The notes below the pieces were generated by a model. It was given only the letters and a program-made list of their open reading frames with translations. It was not told where the DNA came from and ran no database searches. From Myxococcales bacterium (GTDB lineage Bacteria; Myxococcota_A; Bradymonadia; UBA4248), in NCBI GenBank assembly GCA_004554395.1, contig SFMP01000179.1, positions 1-21,668 of the forward strand: a stretch of 21,668 nt of DNA, read 5' to 3'. Position 1 is the first letter of the stretch. Every line of letters starts with the position of its first letter. The translations under genes and the position numbers were made by a program. Of the stretch, positions 1 through 6,638 are shown piece after piece.

Positions 1-96
1 AGATGTCTACTCCCCCTCGCCAAATTTCTCACATCTGCCGTAGGCAGATGTCTACTCCCCCTCGCCAAATTTCTCACATCTGCCGTAGGCAGATGT
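1..96. repeat. Tandem 45-bp palindromic repeat, two full units plus the start of a third
   Basis: Positions 1-45 and 46-90 are identical 45-bp units, and a third unit starts at 91 before diverging. Each unit contains a T-A-C-T-C-C-C-C-C-T-C stretch. At the unit junctions there is a perfect hairpin with 9-bp arms (ACATCTGCC / GGCAGATGT) and a 3-nt loop GTA, at about 31-51 and 76-96. The array runs to the window edge, so its true length is unknown. It is an exact repeat without unique spacers, so it is not a CRISPR array. It lies just downstream of the nitroreductase gene on the minus strand. Confidence 0.9.
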
Positions 97-139
97 CTAT
101 TCCCCCTCGCCATTTATGGAGAGGGGGTGGCCGACAGGC
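95..139. repeat. Dispersed 45-bp palindromic element, left copy
   Basis: This 45-bp segment matches 21624-21668 with only two differences (CTCGCC versus CTCTCC, and GACA versus GATA). Its core is CCCCCTC ... GAGGGGG around CATTTATG, followed by a GGCC-GACA-GGCC mini-hairpin. The block GTCTATTCCCCCTC occurs again at 150-163. The reverse complement of that second occurrence gives the last codons and the TAG stop of the nitroreductase gene. C/G-tract palindromes of this kind are typical of small non-coding intergenic repeats; mobility is not shown here. Confidence 0.85.
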
Positions 140-151
140 CAGGGGTGAGGT

Positions 152-880
152 CTATTCCCCCTCAAACCCAACATTCATCAAGAACAACATCTTATCTTGA
201 TCGGTGAGTTTTAACGCCGCCGCCTTTTCGGGCTGCGGCGTGTGATACATGCGAATGACCGTAGCCAAGCCCGCGGCTGCGCAATAAAGCGCCGCATTCT
301 CTGAAGCCGTTCCCGCATCGATACCGCGCACTAATGCCGCCTTTTCGCGAGCCTCGGGCGTATCTTCTTGCGCTGCATGATTCGAAACGAAGATCAATTC
401 CAACGGCGATTCATCGTTCATGCGAAGATCGGTATCGACGACGCGCGTCAGCTGGTGCGCCTTAAAATCATACAAATACGCCCCCTGCTCAAACGCGACG
501 TATATCGACACGCTCTGTTTATTGCGCGAGCTCGGTGCCGTACGCTTGCCATCTTCGCGGTTGACGCCGTTTGCCGACCACAACAAATTCGACAAATCTT
601 GTAGCGATATCATCTCATCGGTAAAACTGCGAATGCTACGTCGATTTTCCAAAGCCTTCGTAATCGACACATCGACGGCGATGGGCTTGGGCAAGGCGAT
701 CGTTTCGGCACCGGCGACGACGGGCGTCGCTTCGCCTTTGGCCGCCTCGGGCTTTGCCTCGGCACCCGTGCAAACCGAATTATCCACCTTCGCTTCGCAT
801 GCGCATTCGGGGCAATTCTGCGCACATCCCGAAAACGTCAAAAACACCAATATACTGACTATACCAAGAGTTTTACGCAT
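152..880 (-). CDS. SagB/ThcOx-type nitroreductase family lipoprotein
   Basis: This 242-aa protein probably is an FMN-dependent oxidoreductase anchored to a membrane outside the cytoplasm. It opens with a signal peptide ending in a lipobox-like FSGC, with the lipidated Cys at residue 19. A short Cys-rich linker follows (Cys 19, 23, 26, 28 and 36), then an Ala/Glu-rich spacer to about residue 68. The nitroreductase fold starts near residue 72 with R80-R81-S82-I83-R84-S-F, the Arg/Ser motif that binds FMN phosphate in this family. It continues with SNLLWSANG and ends in a hydrophobic strand with VGFEGE. SagB-like nitroreductases oxidise azolines in peptide maturation, but many relatives have unknown substrates and no cyclodehydratase is nearby. 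The start is supported by AGGAG 10 nt upstream. The stop codon lies inside a palindromic repeat. The substrate cannot be inferred. Confidence 0.85.
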   Translation of the reverse strand: MRKTLGIVSILVFLTFSGCAQNCPECACEAKVDNSVCTGAEAKPEAAKGEATPVVAGAETIALPKPIAVDVSITKALENRRSIRSFTDEMISLQDLSNLLWSANGVNREDGKRTAPSSRNKQSVSIYVAFEQGAYLYDFKAHQLTRVVDTDLRMNDESPLELIFVSNHAAQEDTPEAREKAALVRGIDAGTASENAALYCAAAGLATVIRMYHTPQPEKAAALKLTDQDKMLFLMNVGFEGE

Positions 881-921
881 TATCGTTAAGCTCCTAAAAA
901 TTTTTAGCTCTTCGCGAACAC

Positions 922-947
922 AAAAAAAGCGGTCGCAATACGACCGC
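922..947 (-). terminator. Rho-independent terminator or attenuator between two lipoprotein genes
   Basis: Read on the minus strand this is GCGGTCG, loop TATTG, CGACCGC, followed immediately by seven T. It lies 14 nt after the stop of the 66-aa lipoprotein gene and 41 nt before the start of the nitroreductase gene. That leaves almost no room for a separate promoter for the latter, so the hairpin may only partly stop transcription. Confidence 0.85.
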
Positions 948-961
948 CGCTATCTAAAAAA

Positions 962-1162
962 CTAGCCTGCTTTGCCAGGAAGCCACTCGCAGTAGCCTTC
1001 TTTCCATTCACCCGTCGACGGATCTTGTTTCGGAGCTACCCATTGACGATCGATCGAGCATTTGCCCGACTCGTTCGTGCTCGGTGCCCAAGATTTACAA
1101 CCCATAAACGTAAACGACATACTCGCTATGACGAGCATCGCAAAAATCAAGCCTTTATTCAT
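962..1162 (-). CDS. Small (66 aa) predicted lipoprotein
   Basis: The protein has a signal peptide of about 21 residues ending in TFMGC, so lipidation is predicted at Cys22 with Lys at +2. The mature part is only about 45 residues and polar. It has two further cysteines (Cys35 and Cys58) that could form a disulfide, and a Trp/Pro-rich end (GEWKEGYCEWLPGKAG). The start at 1162 is chosen over the upstream in-frame ATG at 1213 because GGAGG sits 5 nt before it and because the signal peptide then begins properly (MNKGL). No family is recognised. A terminator follows directly, then the nitroreductase lipoprotein gene in the same direction, so the two may share a promoter. Confidence 0.75.
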   Translation of the reverse strand: MNKGLIFAMLVIASMSFTFMGCKSWAPSTNESGKCSIDRQWVAPKQDPSTGEWKEGYCEWLPGKAG

Positions 1163-1232
1163 TTGACCCTCCAAGATGATGGTGTCTTTGTCGTCGCTGG
1201 CGACATCAATCAATCGCTAACGCATCGTCTAT

Positions 1233-1278
1233 TTACGAAAGCGTAACACATATTTGCGTAAATTCGCATTTTACGCAA
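1233..1278. promoter_or_regulatory. Two adjacent dyads, possible operator, upstream of the small lipoprotein gene
   Basis: TTGCGTAAA (1254-1262) and TTTACGCAA (1270-1278) are perfect 9-bp inverted arms around a 7-nt loop. A second smaller dyad, TTACG-AAAG-CGTAA, lies at 1233-1246 and uses the same TTACG/CGTAA half-site. Neither is followed by a T-tract on the minus strand, so a terminator for the PHP gene is less likely than a binding site. They lie 71-116 nt upstream of the lipoprotein start at 1162. No regulator is identified. Confidence 0.4.
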
Positions 1279-1360
1279 GCAAAACTTGTTCTTCGCTCTA
1301 GCCACGCCATTTCGCCCATGGGGTTCAAGCACTTTGGCGCGGCTATCGCCATCTACACCC

Positions 1361-2245
1361 CTAGCCTTGCGGGCGACGTCGACCGCCATTGCCCGATCGA
1401 CGTCCTTGCCCACGTCCTCCGCGTCGATCGTCCGATCCATCATCGCGGCGGTCACGACGTCTATCGTCGCGCCCGCGATTCCGTCCATCGCGGCGATCAT
1501 CGCCGCCGCGCCTCGGGCGTCGACTCCCCTCGTCACTCCGCAAACTGCGTTCTTCAACGGCTTCATCATAGCGCGGCGGAACCCCCATCGGGCAAGCCTG
1601 ACCCAAATCCCTCAATCCAACGGCCCAATGCAATACGCCGCGCATCGCGGCGACAAACGACGCCTGATCGGTCACTTGGTCTGCAAAAAGCGTTGCACAA
1701 TAACCGATATCCGACAAATCGTCGAATACGCCCGATCCCGCACAACCGCCTACACCCATCACTTTTTGCGCTTCGATGCTCAATTCGTTATCGATCCGAC
1801 GGCGATAAACCGCCAGCGTATCGACGCAATCGAAGCCGCGCCCGCGGCTATCTTTCGCACTATAAACGCGATCTTTCATTCCCTCATCGCGATTGTATAC
1901 GTCGCGCGCTACGACAATCCCACCGCGCTGATGGAAATAATCCAATACCGATTCCGCCGTCGGGCATTCCCCTAAACTTCGCCACGATTCCGAAACATAT
2001 TCATCGTCGACTTGTGCCGGATACGCCGTCACGCGTCCGATATCCGTCTCTAGCTCCAAACCGACGATGACTAAATACCCTAGGCGGCGCGCCGTCTCGA
2101 CATACTCTCGCGATCGCGAACTCGTCGCCCTATCGGTTATACCTATACCATCTAAATGCGCACGGCGCGCCGCCTCGATGAGTTCTTCCACGCCAAATAC
2201 GCCATGCGCCGTCGACGCACTATACGTAAAAATATCGATCAACAT
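1361..2245 (-). CDS. PHP-fold protein without metal ligands, with an Arg/Asp/Gly-rich tail
   Basis: This 294-aa protein keeps the layout of PHP-domain phosphoesterases: an N-terminal 'D-I-F-T-Y-S..S', EELIEAARRAHLDGIGITDR, VGLELET, IVVARDVYNR and GFDCVDTLAVY. The family's metal-binding residues are replaced: the HxH of motif I is F6-T-Y8, the usual ITDH reads ITDR, the usual AHP reads ARD, and the usual GSDAH reads GSGVF. It is therefore probably not a metal-dependent hydrolase. Residues about 233-294 form a low-complexity tail almost entirely of R, D, G, S, N, Q and P with several RGG/RR runs, suggesting nucleic-acid or protein binding. The start codon ATG at 2245 gives the complete first PHP strand, but the ribosome-binding site is weak. 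The tail could also come from a frameshift; the other minus frame there is Ala/Val/Asp-rich and equally low in complexity. Confidence 0.75.
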   Translation of the reverse strand: MLIDIFTYSASTAHGVFGVEELIEAARRAHLDGIGITDRATSSRSREYVETARRLGYLVIVGLELETDIGRVTAYPAQVDDEYVSESWRSLGECPTAESVLDYFHQRGGIVVARDVYNRDEGMKDRVYSAKDSRGRGFDCVDTLAVYRRRIDNELSIEAQKVMGVGGCAGSGVFDDLSDIGYCATLFADQVTDQASFVAAMRGVLHWAVGLRDLGQACPMGVPPRYDEAVEERSLRSDEGSRRPRRGGDDRRDGRNRGRDDRRRDRRDDGSDDRRGGRGQGRRSGNGGRRRPQG

Positions 2246-2520
2246 AACAACGATAAATCCCTATTCTCCGCCACGACGGGCGTCGACGGCGCACAAATGC
2301 GCCATATTCCAATACGCAAGCACTCGACGCGACAAAGGCGCCGATACATGCCCACAAAACGCGCCGTCTTTAGCACAAATGCAATGCATTTAGCAATTCA
2401 TGCCAATCAACATACATCCACACGCCCACTTCATTTTAACCCTACCACTCCCACAACCTTATGATATATCCCATTCCCGTCGTGTGAGCGTTTTCTTATT
2501 CCCCCCCCAACGCTTAACCC

Positions 2521-2594
2521 ACTGCCCACTAAAAACTTAGCCTAAATTCCAAACCCACATTCCCCCAAACCCATTGCTCACTAAAAACTAAGCC
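2521..2594. repeat. Imperfect direct repeat, 22 bp, period 52
   Basis: ACTGCCCACTAAAAACTTAG(CC) at 2521-2542 recurs at 2573-2594 with three differences (ATTGCTC..., CTAAG). The intervening sequence is rich in CCAAACCC. Its function is unknown. It may be the remains of a duplication or a pair of protein sites upstream of pnp. Confidence 0.6.
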
Positions 2595-2620
2595 CCAAAC
2601 CCCAAACCAATTCCCCTCCC
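2593..2620 (-). other. Possible G-quadruplex motif upstream of pnp
   Basis: The minus strand reads GGG-A-GGGG, a 9-nt loop, GGGG-TTT-GGGG. This is four G-tracts of at least three with loops of 1, 9 and 3 nt, which fits the usual G4 pattern apart from the longer middle loop. It would be on the template strand for pnp and just upstream of its leader hairpin. Confidence 0.4.
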
Positions 2621-2625
2621 TCACG

Positions 2626-2702
2626 GCCGAAGGCGATTGCGCCCATGGCAACGCCATGGGGCAATCGCCTTCGGCGGGGGGCGTGGGGGACTGGTCCCCC
2701 AC
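2626..2702 (+). promoter_or_regulatory. Double hairpin in the presumed pnp 5' leader
   Basis: The first hairpin spans 2626-2675. GCCGAAGGCGATTGC plus CCCATGGC pairs with its complement across a 3-nt loop AAC, giving 23 bp broken only by a bulged G at 2641. The second spans 2683-2702: GTGGGGGA, loop CTGG, TCCCCCAC. About 30 A-rich nucleotides then lead to the pnp ATG at 2733. In enterobacteria a long leader stem of pnp is cut by RNase III and the message is then autoregulated by PNPase; this stem has the right place and length for such a role. No T-tract follows, so it is not an ordinary terminator. A generic intergenic palindrome is the alternative. Confidence 0.6.
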
Positions 2703-2732
2703 ACACAAAAAAAAATAAAAAAAGAAAAGAAA

Positions 2733-4808
2733 ATGAAAAGAGAACTGAATGTAACGATAGGAAAGCGAGAGTTTGCATTTGAGACTGGCGTCTGGGCGCC
2801 GCAGACGAATGCATCGGTTGTTTTGCGATCTGGCAAAGCTGTACTTTTGGTGACGGTTGTCGCGGGTGCAGAGAATCCCGAGCAAGATTTTTTCCCGCTT
2901 ACGGTGGAGTATCGCGAGCGTTATGCTGGAGCGGGTCATATTCCGAATGCGCCGGGTCGGCGAGAGATGCGCAGCACCGATGCCGAGACGTTATCGAGTC
3001 GTCTCAACGATCGGAGTTTACGTCCGTTATTCCCTAGTGCTTACAAGCGTGAAACGATTGTGACGATTATGGCTTTTTCGGGAGACGAAGATCTCGACAT
3101 GCCGACGGCTGCGCTCAATGCGGCGAGTTTGGCGTTGATGATGAGCGACATTCCGTGGGATGGGCCCGTCGTCGGCTTGCGTATTATTCGAAAAAACGGT
3201 GAATTTATTGCATTTCCTACGAAAGAAGACTGTGATGAAGCCGATATGAATTTCGTCATCAGTGTTTCGCCCGAGGGCATCATCATGGTCGAGGGTGGGG
3301 CGCAAGAAGTATCGGAAGACGAGCTCATCGAATGTATAGATTTTGCCGAGGCGACGGCGCGTCCGATTATCGAGATGCAGCGGCAGTTTGCTAGTGAGCA
3401 TGGCAAGGAAAAGCTACCGATAACCGAGGCACCAGCCGATCCCGAGCAGCTTACGGAGTTACTCGAAGCGGTGGTGCCCGATGTCGTGCGGGCGTTACAT
3501 CGGGGCGACAAGCGCGATCGAAACGGCGAAATCGATGCGATTAAGCAGAATTTATTTGCACAAATCCAAAAGATTGCCGAAGAAAAATCGCTTCCCTTTT
3601 CAAAATCGCACTGGAACGAGGCGTTTGAGCATATCGTCAGAAATGAGGCGCGTTCGATGATCCTTTCGGGTCATCGATTTGACGATCGGCGGCTCGATCA
3701 AGTACGTCCGTTGCAATGCGAAGCGCATCCGTTGCCGAGTGCGCATGGATCGGCGTTTTTTGCGAGGGGGCTGACGCAATCGCTATCGACGTGTACACTG
3801 GGCGGTGTGCGCGATGCATTGCGAAGCGAGAACATGTTTGGATCGCGCACAGACAATTTCTTTTTGCATTATAATTTTCCGCCCTATTCGGTAGGCGAAG
3901 CCAAGGGACAACGTGCGCCGGGGCGACGAGAAATCGGCCATGGCATGTTGGCGCAACGCGCATTATCTGCAGTCATTCCTCCTCAATCCGAATTTCCTTA
4001 TACAATTCGACTCGTTAGCGATATTTTATCCAGCGATGGGTCATCTTCGATGGCGACGGTATGTGCCGGATGCATGGCGCTCATGGATGCAGGCGTTCCC
4101 ATCAAAGCTCCGGTAACGGGCATTGCGATGGGGTTGATTTCCGAAGGTGGACAACATGCAATTCTCACCGATATCGTCGGCGATGAAGATCACTTGGGCG
4201 ATATGGATTTCAAAGTTTGCGGAACGAAGAACGGGGTCACGGCGCTTCAGATGGATTTGAAGATCGACGGATTGCCGCGAGAAACGCTACGCGAGGCGCT
4301 CGAACATGCAAAAAGGGCTCGCCATTTCATCCTCGATTTCATTTTGCAGACGATTCGAGCACCGCGCAAATCGATTGCCGACAATGCCCCGAAGATCGAA
4401 ATATTGCGCGTGCGAAAAGCCGTCATTGGCGATGTCATCGGAGCGGGTGGAGCCAATATCCGAGCACTCATGGAGCAGACGCATACGCAAATCGACATCG
4501 ACGACGATGGAATCGTGCGCATTTCGGGGATCGATCCCGTCGACGTCTACACGGCGAAAAACGCCATCATGGCAAAGAACAAGCGTTTAGCCGTTGGCGA
4601 CATCGTCCAAGCCTATGTACTCGTCGTCAAAGCCCCATTTGTCCGCGTCGAACTCGTCCCTGGAACCGAGGCTGCGCTCCATTTCCGCGATTTCCGCAAT
4701 CAAACCGACGATGCATTTATCGAAGACAAATACCGCCCTGGCGATATCATTGCCGTTCGCATCCTTGGCGCCGACGATAGGGGCAATATCCGAATCGAAC
4801 AAGCATAG
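2733..4808 (+). CDS. pnp: Polyribonucleotide nucleotidyltransferase (PNPase)
   Basis: PNPase degrades RNA 3' to 5' by phosphorolysis and can add nucleotides; it acts as a cytoplasmic trimer, often within a degradosome. The 691-aa length is close to the usual ~700. The first RNase PH domain (about 1-210) and the helical linker are followed by the catalytic second RNase PH domain with FARGLTQSLSTCTLGG, NFPPYSVGEAKG, RREIGHG and GDEDHLGDMDF (484-492), holding the conserved catalytic aspartates at 486 and 492. A KH domain carries G570-A-G-G573 and an S1 domain occupies about 617-691. The start MKRELNVT at 2733 matches the family N-terminus; the frame is open upstream but that part is repeat-derived. 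The ribosome-binding region is only A/G-rich (AAAGAAAAGAAA). A strong double hairpin precedes the gene. The coding strand is G-rich early and C-rich near the 3' end. Confidence 0.97.
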   Translation: MKRELNVTIGKREFAFETGVWAPQTNASVVLRSGKAVLLVTVVAGAENPEQDFFPLTVEYRERYAGAGHIPNAPGRREMRSTDAETLSSRLNDRSLRPLFPSAYKRETIVTIMAFSGDEDLDMPTAALNAASLALMMSDIPWDGPVVGLRIIRKNGEFIAFPTKEDCDEADMNFVISVSPEGIIMVEGGAQEVSEDELIECIDFAEATARPIIEMQRQFASEHGKEKLPITEAPADPEQLTELLEAVVPDVVRALHRGDKRDRNGEIDAIKQNLFAQIQKIAEEKSLPFSKSHWNEAFEHIVRNEARSMILSGHRFDDRRLDQVRPLQCEAHPLPSAHGSAFFARGLTQSLSTCTLGGVRDALRSENMFGSRTDNFFLHYNFPPYSVGEAKGQRAPGRREIGHGMLAQRALSAVIPPQSEFPYTIRLVSDILSSDGSSSMATVCAGCMALMDAGVPIKAPVTGIAMGLISEGGQHAILTDIVGDEDHLGDMDFKVCGTKNGVTALQMDLKIDGLPRETLREALEHAKRARHFILDFILQTIRAPRKSIADNAPKIEILRVRKAVIGDVIGAGGANIRALMEQTHTQIDIDDDGIVRISGIDPVDVYTAKNAIMAKNKRLAVGDIVQAYVLVVKAPFVRVELVPGTEAALHFRDFRNQTDDAFIEDKYRPGDIIAVRILGADDRGNIRIEQA

Positions 4809-4833
4809 ACGCGATACGATATAGGTCACGACC

Positions 4834-6168
4834 ATGAAAAAATACGCTATTCACCGACGATTCAAGCAACTTGCGATCGGGGCTTTGTTCAGTACCATAG
4901 CTCTCGTGGCAATGCCTGCTTGCATCACGCAACATCATCCGCAAGAAACGGGGTCGCATGCGGGGCAAACGCCCAAAAAAGCCGATAAATCGAGCACTTC
5001 ATCGCCGGCACAAAACGTCCCCATGGCGAGCGACGAGCTCCCCGATGTCACGCACCAACCCGATGAAAAGCCACTTCTACGATTGGCGATTATCAGCGAT
5101 ATGAATGGTCGCTACGGTTCCGATCAATACGATTCCGAAGTCGTCAAAGCCATCGATATGATCATCGAAGACCGACCCGATATCGTCATCAATGCCGGCG
5201 ACATGGTCGCCGGGCAAAGAAACAAGCTCAACTATCGAAAAATGTGGGTCGGATTCCATACCAACGTCACCCAACGACTCCTCGACGCCAAAATACCCAT
5301 GGCCCAAACACCGGGCAATCACGACGGTTCGGCTTATCCGCGCTATGCAAACGAACGCGAAATCTACATCGACGAATGGAACACCCACAAACCAGAACTC
5401 GATTATGTCGACGATGCCAATTATCCGCTCTACTATTCCTTTACTCTAAACGACGTCTTCTTCATTTCACTCGACGCCTCGACGCTCGATCCGCTCGACG
5501 AAGCCCAATACACATGGCTCTCGCAACAACTCCAAAATAACCCCACTTCTCACCGTCCCATCGTCTTTTTCCACGTTCCACTCTTCCCCATCACGACGAT
5601 TAAACCGACCGAGATACTACGCGACAATCGCCTCCATCCGCTATTTGCAAAAAGCGGTGTCCAGCTCGTCATCACGGGGCACCAACAAGCCTATTTCCCT
5701 GCAGCCCTCCATGGGGTCATCTATCTCCATGCCGGCGCCTTAGGCGGCGGCCCGCGCCCCGTCCGACAAAACGACGGAATCGCCCCAAAAACGCTCACTT
5801 TTGTCAATATCTATAAAAACAACCCACCCTATATCGATTCACACCTCGTCAACGGCGAAAACGGCAAGCACTTCAACCACAATCTGCTACCAACCTACAT
5901 CGTCTTCGGAAATCACATTCTACCGCGCGTCGATATTTCGCTCGAAAATGCTGAATTTGCCCGCGATTACATGATTTCTCCCCACATGCCCAAGATCCAA
6001 ATGCTCACACTCATCGAAGCCCTCAAAGCAAACGATGGCGACTGGAGCCGCATTCCTTCTTGGACTCCAGCCACCGCGCCACAAGATTTATCCAACACTG
6101 CCATCGACACAGTCCCCGATACCGTCGTCGATTCTGCCGCAGACGCCGATCCTTCACTTGGCGAATAA
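4834..6168 (+). CDS. Calcineurin-like metallophosphoesterase, predicted lipoprotein
   Basis: This 444-aa protein has an N-terminal signal peptide ending in VAMPAC (lipidated Cys30) and a disordered Ser/Thr/Pro linker to about residue 78. The metallophosphoesterase domain then shows all classic motifs: S-D89-M-N91-G, GD123MV, GN162-H163-D164, FFH247VPL and T-G-H283-Q. These residues bind a dinuclear metal centre, so a phosphoesterase acting outside the cytoplasm is expected; its substrate is unknown. The region after about residue 300 (AGALGGGP..., then IYKNNPPYIDSHLV) resembles the C-terminal strands of purple-acid-phosphatase-like or 3',5'-cAMP phosphodiesterase-like members. The start at 4834 lies 25 nt after pnp and 4 nt separate its stop from the next start, so the three genes are probably co-transcribed. 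The extreme C-terminus (TVPDTVVDSAADADPS) is acidic and disordered. Confidence 0.9.
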   Translation: MKKYAIHRRFKQLAIGALFSTIALVAMPACITQHHPQETGSHAGQTPKKADKSSTSSPAQNVPMASDELPDVTHQPDEKPLLRLAIISDMNGRYGSDQYDSEVVKAIDMIIEDRPDIVINAGDMVAGQRNKLNYRKMWVGFHTNVTQRLLDAKIPMAQTPGNHDGSAYPRYANEREIYIDEWNTHKPELDYVDDANYPLYYSFTLNDVFFISLDASTLDPLDEAQYTWLSQQLQNNPTSHRPIVFFHVPLFPITTIKPTEILRDNRLHPLFAKSGVQLVITGHQQAYFPAALHGVIYLHAGALGGGPRPVRQNDGIAPKTLTFVNIYKNNPPYIDSHLVNGENGKHFNHNLLPTYIVFGNHILPRVDISLENAEFARDYMISPHMPKIQMLTLIEALKANDGDWSRIPSWTPATAPQDLSNTAIDTVPDTVVDSAADADPSLGE

Positions 6169-6172
6169 TTCC

Positions 6173-6634
6173 ATGTTCCCTCCAAAAACGACTCGACTAG
6201 CACGCCTCATCGACTTGCTAGGCAACGCATTCCTACCAAAAACGACTCGACTAGCTCTTCTCATCGCCTTGCTAGGCGTCGCATTCACTTCGTGCATCGA
6301 CGAAGAATCGCCCGATTTCCTACTCTCGACGCAAGTCAATGCCCTCAGCCATATCCTCATAAAATCCAAAACTTGCGACGAAAAAACGAAGAATCTTCGA
6401 AACTGGATCCAAACTCGCGAATCTATCCTCAACGCACAGCGCGACGATTTCCAATCCCGATGCGCCTCCAATAAACCTTATTATATGCAATGCATATCCT
6501 ATCACATGCTCGTCTCGGCAAAAGTCGAAACGGCAATCTCATCGTGCCCACCCACCGAAGATCTTTCAAATGCCGTCGAACAACTCAATCGAATTGCCTA
6601 CACAGGCGTTCGAATCCTCCCCACCGCGAAATGA
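6173..6634 (+). CDS. Small Cys-rich lipoprotein with a duplicated signal-peptide segment
   Basis: This 153-aa protein begins at the ATG 4 nt after the metallophosphoesterase stop. Residues 4-21 (PKTTRLARLIDLLGNAFL) are followed by a near copy at 22-39 (PKTTRLALLIALLGVAFT) and then SC41, so only the second copy forms a normal lipobox signal peptide. The mature part has four cysteines (in SKTCDE, SRCASN, YMQCIS and SSCPPT), enough for two disulfides, and is probably helical. No family is recognised. No ATG lies at the head of the second copy, so translation from the first ATG gives an unusually long N-terminus of about 40 residues before the lipidated Cys. Position and spacing point to an operon with the phosphoesterase. 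The ribosome-binding site is poor, so translational coupling is likely. Confidence 0.7.
   Translation: MFPPKTTRLARLIDLLGNAFLPKTTRLALLIALLGVAFTSCIDEESPDFLLSTQVNALSHILIKSKTCDEKTKNLRNWIQTRESILNAQRDDFQSRCASNKPYYMQCISYHMLVSAKVETAISSCPPTEDLSNAVEQLNRIAYTGVRILPTAK
6182..6289 (+). repeat. 54-bp in-frame tandem duplication
   Basis: Two consecutive 54-bp units begin with CCAAAAACGACTCGACTAGC at 6182 and at 6236. The first about 20 bases are identical; the rest differ at scattered positions (for example GCACGCCTC versus GCTCTTCTC). The unit length is 18 codons, so the reading frame is kept and the signal-peptide segment of the small lipoprotein is doubled. Confidence 0.85.
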
Positions 6635-6638
6635 CGCA

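Larger units (their letters stand above)
2246..2732. other. Gene-free interval between the PHP gene and pnp
   Basis: These 487 bases separate two divergently transcribed genes. No convincing coding frame is present; the open frames here run out of the PHP gene or are Pro/Arg/His-rich. Positions 2246-2500 are C- and A-rich without visible motifs apart from AT-rich patches. Positions 2521-2594 hold an imperfect direct repeat, 2593-2620 a G-quadruplex pattern on the minus strand, and 2626-2702 two hairpins of the pnp leader. No clear -35/-10 pair was found for pnp or for the PHP gene. Confidence 0.6.

Noticed and set aside
1..96. CRISPR-like array at the left end
   Set aside because: The units are exact 45-bp tandem copies without unique spacers and with internal palindromes; no cas genes are near.
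152..880. Part of a thiazole/oxazole-modified peptide cluster
   Set aside because: Only a SagB-like fold is present; no cyclodehydratase, precursor peptide or transporter is found within the window.
1210..1569. 119-codon minus-strand frame overlapping the PHP tail
   Set aside because: It has Ala/Val/Asp low-complexity sequence with no motif; the other minus frame continues the recognised PHP domain. A frameshift joining the two cannot be fully excluded.
1286..2070. Plus-strand frames of 229 and 250 codons
   Set aside because: They are antisense to the PHP gene, overlap each other in two frames, and are low-complexity Arg/Ser/Pro translations.
2637..2732. N-terminal extension of PNPase by 32 residues
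   Set aside because: The frame is open but covers the leader hairpins, and the family N-terminus begins at the ATG at 2733.
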